Positions 36,754 through 38,770 of a stretch of DNA of 38,770 bases are shown here, piece by piece (within the stretch, counting starts at the first letter, position 1; each line of letters starts with the position of its first letter). Made by a program: the position numbers and the translations under genes. Under the pieces are notes generated by a model. That model did no database searches, was not told where the DNA came from, and saw nothing but the letters and a program-made list of their open reading frames with translations. The stretch is from Zoogloeaceae bacterium. GTDB taxonomy: Bacteria > Pseudomonadota > Gammaproteobacteria > Burkholderiales > Rhodocyclaceae. The stretch is from NCBI GenBank assembly GCA_024235655.1, contig JACKLY010000008.1, forward strand, positions 1 through 38,770. The letters are read 5' to 3'.

Positions 36754-37356
36754 ATGGAATTCAATACTGCCGTTTTCTACTTTCTTTCCGCAGTTCTGGT
36801 CTTTGCCAGCCTGCGCGTGATTACTGCGCGCAATGCGGTTGTTGCTGCGCTTCACCTGATCCTGGCGTTCTTTTCTGCCGGCGGGGTCTGGGCGCTGCTA
36901 CAGGCCGAGTTTCTCGCGATTGGCATCATCCTCATCTATGTTGGTGCGGTCATGGTGCTCTTCCTCTTCGTCGTGATGATGCTCGATATCAACATTGATC
37001 GCTTACGTGAGGGGTTCTGGAGCTATCTACCACTCGGCGCAATTGTCGGTCTGGTGATGGTCGCAGAGCTTGGTGCGGTTCTAAGTGCCAATTATTTGTC
37101 AGTGCTTGCGTCCGATGCCCCTCAAGCCGTTGCCGGTGTTTCCAACACCAAGGCACTTGGCCGTTTGATCTATACCGATTTTGTCTATCCATTTGAATTG
37201 GCATCGGTCGTGCTGCTCGTCGCGATCATCGCTGCTGTGGCAATTACCTACCGCGCACCGAAGCCAACCAAGAGCAAAAACCCGGCCGATCAGATCCGGA
37301 TTCAAGCTAGGGATCGGGTACGCGTCCTCCAGATGCCGGCCGAAAAACAAGATTAA
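36754..37356 (+). CDS. nuoJ: NADH-quinone oxidoreductase subunit J
   Basis: Membrane subunit with about five transmembrane helices, including the helix whose rotation is linked to coupling. The product is 200 aa. The conserved segment ILIYVGAVMVLFLFVVMML is in the third helix (its IYVGAVMVLF core is diagnostic). The C-terminal 35 residues are basic and soluble (KPTKSKNPADQIRIQARDR). An 80-bp gap separates it from nuoK, the largest gap inside the operon. Confidence 0.97.
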   Translation: MEFNTAVFYFLSAVLVFASLRVITARNAVVAALHLILAFFSAGGVWALLQAEFLAIGIILIYVGAVMVLFLFVVMMLDINIDRLREGFWSYLPLGAIVGLVMVAELGAVLSANYLSVLASDAPQAVAGVSNTKALGRLIYTDFVYPFELASVVLLVAIIAAVAITYRAPKPTKSKNPADQIRIQARDRVRVLQMPAEKQD

Positions 37357-37436
37357 CGTAACACTATTCAGAAATTGACTGGTCGACGCTGCCCAGAAAG
37401 CAGCGAGCGACTGGAAGACGAACACTGGGAGGCAAC

Positions 37437-37742
37437 TTGCTGACACTCTCGCATTTCCTGATCCTAGGCGCGATCCTGTTTTCGATCGGCGTCGTGGGTA
37501 TTTTCCTTAACAGGAAAAACCTGATTGTCCTGATGATGGCGATCGAACTGATGCTGCTGGCGGTGAACTTGAATTTCGTTGCCTTCTCGCATTATCTCGG
37601 TGACCTCGCTGGACAGGTTTTCGTCTTCTTCATCCTTACCGTGGCGGCTGCCGAAGCTGCCATTGGTCTCGCGATTCTGGTTGTTCTGTTCCGCAACCTG
37701 CAGACCATCCACGTGGATGATCTGGATAGCCTGAAGGGTTAA
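37437..37742 (+). CDS. nuoK: NADH-quinone oxidoreductase subunit K
   Basis: Small membrane subunit (MrpC-like) with three transmembrane helices and conserved membrane glutamates used in proton transfer. The product is 101 aa. Visible features are GIFLNRKNLIVLMMAIELMLLAVNLNFVAF (Glu in the AIELM segment) and VAAAEAAIGLAILV. The start is a TTG at 37437-37439, because GGGAGG lies four bases upstream and no in-frame ATG fits. nuoL begins two bases after its stop. Confidence 0.96.
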   Translation: MLTLSHFLILGAILFSIGVVGIFLNRKNLIVLMMAIELMLLAVNLNFVAFSHYLGDLAGQVFVFFILTVAAAEAAIGLAILVVLFRNLQTIHVDDLDSLKG

Positions 37743-37744
37743 GC

Positions 37745-38770
37745 ATGGACATGAAGAGCCTTTATCTCCTGGTGCCGATGGCACCTCTCGTCGGTGCGAT
37801 GATCGCCGGCCTGTTCTGCCGTGTCATCCCCCGCTGGGTGGCACATACGGTCACAATTGCCGGTGTGGCCATTGCCTTCATCACGTCATGTGTCATCTTC
37901 AAGGATGTCATGGCCGGGAATACCTATAATGGTGCTGTCTACCAGTGGCTGACTTCGGGCGATTACAGTTTTGAAGTCGGTTTCCTGATTGATTCGCTGA
38001 CAGTCACCATGATGCTGGTTGTCACCTCAGTGTCGCTGATGGTTCATATCTACACCATCGGTTACATGCAGGAAGATCCCGGCTACAACCGTTTCTTCAG
38101 CTATATTTCCCTGTTTACCTTCTCGATGCTGATGCTCGTCATGAGCAACAACTTCATGCAGTTGTTCTTCGGATGGGAGGCAGTGGGTCTGGTTTCGTAT
38201 CTGCTGATCGGTTTCTGGTATACCCGGCCGACGGCAATTTTCGCCAACATGAAGGCCTTCCTGGTTAACCGTGTCGGTGACTTTGGCTTCATCCTCGGTA
38301 TCGGCCTCGTGCTGGCTCACTTCGGCACACTTGATTACGCAACGGTCTTCCAGAAGGCGCCGGAATTCATCAACACCACAATCAATATCTGGGGTGCCGC
38401 AGAATGGTCGCTGATGACGGTAACCTGCATCCTGCTGTTCATTGGTGCCATGGGTAAATCTGCACAGGTTCCATTGCACGTCTGGCTGCCGGATTCCATG
38501 GAAGGCCCGACGCCGATCTCGGCGCTGATCCATGCTGCCACCATGGTCACGGCGGGTATTTTCATGGTGGCTCGGATGTCGCCACTCTTTGAATTGTCTA
38601 CGACGGCTCTGTCCTTTGTTATCGTCATTGGGTCGATTACCGCACTGTTCATGGGCTTCCTCGGTATCATCCAGAACGATATCAAGCGTGTCGTGGCTTA
38701 TTCGACACTGTCGCAACTCGGATACATGACGGTTGCATTGGGTGCCTCTGCCTACAGCGTTGCCATCTTT
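37745..38770 (+). CDS. nuoL: NADH-quinone oxidoreductase subunit L, N-terminal part, cut by window edge
   Basis: Antiporter-like, proton-pumping subunit at the far end of the membrane arm. The first 342 codons are present with no stop, and the gene runs off the right edge. Family features are VGFLIDSLTVTMMLVVTSVSLMVHIY (core DSLT), YMQEDPGYNRFFSYISLF, FFGWEAVGLVSYLLIGFWY with the conserved membrane Glu, the SAQVPLHVWLPDSMEGPTPISALIHAATMV region (core PLHVWLPDSMEGPTPVSA-like), and IKRVVAYSTLSQLGYM. The ATG at 37745 has AAGGG upstream and follows the nuoK stop by two bases. Confidence 0.98.
   Translation, partial: MDMKSLYLLVPMAPLVGAMIAGLFCRVIPRWVAHTVTIAGVAIAFITSCVIFKDVMAGNTYNGAVYQWLTSGDYSFEVGFLIDSLTVTMMLVVTSVSLMVHIYTIGYMQEDPGYNRFFSYISLFTFSMLMLVMSNNFMQLFFGWEAVGLVSYLLIGFWYTRPTAIFANMKAFLVNRVGDFGFILGIGLVLAHFGTLDYATVFQKAPEFINTTINIWGAAEWSLMTVTCILLFIGAMGKSAQVPLHVWLPDSMEGPTPISALIHAATMVTAGIFMVARMSPLFELSTTALSFVIVIGSITALFMGFLGIIQNDIKRVVAYSTLSQLGYMTVALGASAYSVAIF

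Overview
This window looks like chromosomal DNA of a betaproteobacterium, most likely in or near the Rhodocyclales (Dechloromonas/Azonexus-like). The taxonomic call is inferred from gene order and protein sequence by eye; no search was run. The DNA is G+C rich and most of it is conserved housekeeping sequence with tight gene spacing. Only about 2.7-5.4 kb looks accessory.

Layout. (1) 1-1268, minus strand: the 5' end of dnaK and all of grpE, each preceded by a good sigma-32 (heat-shock) promoter. A Hanks-type Ser/Thr kinase fused to a cyclic-nucleotide-binding-like domain diverges from grpE. (2) 2.7-5.4 kb, minus strand: a calcium-binding-like protein of unknown function, then an A+T-richer orphan exported-protein gene. 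That orphan lies between two 186-bp direct repeats. Each repeat carries the last codons of hemH plus the DNA just beyond its stop, so the segment looks like an insertion at, or duplication of, the 3' end of hemH. (3) 5.4-10.2 kb: hemH-hrcA on the minus strand diverge from nadK-recN on the plus strand. (4) 10.2-13.4 kb: a small HExxH putative metalloprotease, a GDT1-family transporter, fur, then divergent bamE-dapB. (5) 13.5-16.0 kb: an orphan tripartite hybrid sensor kinase. (6) 16.0-27.7 kb: carA-carB-greA-DUF4149 protein, yhbY diverging from rlmE-ftsH, then folP, glmM and tpiA. carA has a strong promoter followed by an intrinsic-terminator-like hairpin, which suggests attenuation. (7) 27.7-38.8 kb: secG, tRNA-Leu(GAG), and the operon for NADH:quinone oxidoreductase (complex I), nuoA to nuoL, with nuoL cut by the window end.

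How the genes work together. The heat-shock chaperone pair, hrcA and ftsH form a protein-quality-control theme. carAB, dapB, folP, glmM and tpiA are biosynthetic or central metabolic genes. fur and hemH link to iron and haem. bamE and secG serve envelope assembly and export. The nuo genes encode the respiratory proton pump.

I did not find a clear new multi-gene system. The best leads are the hemH-tail repeats with their cargo gene, the carA leader hairpin, the kinase-cNMP fusion, and two conserved-looking but uncharacterised proteins. No CRISPR array, transposase, integrase or rRNA was seen.
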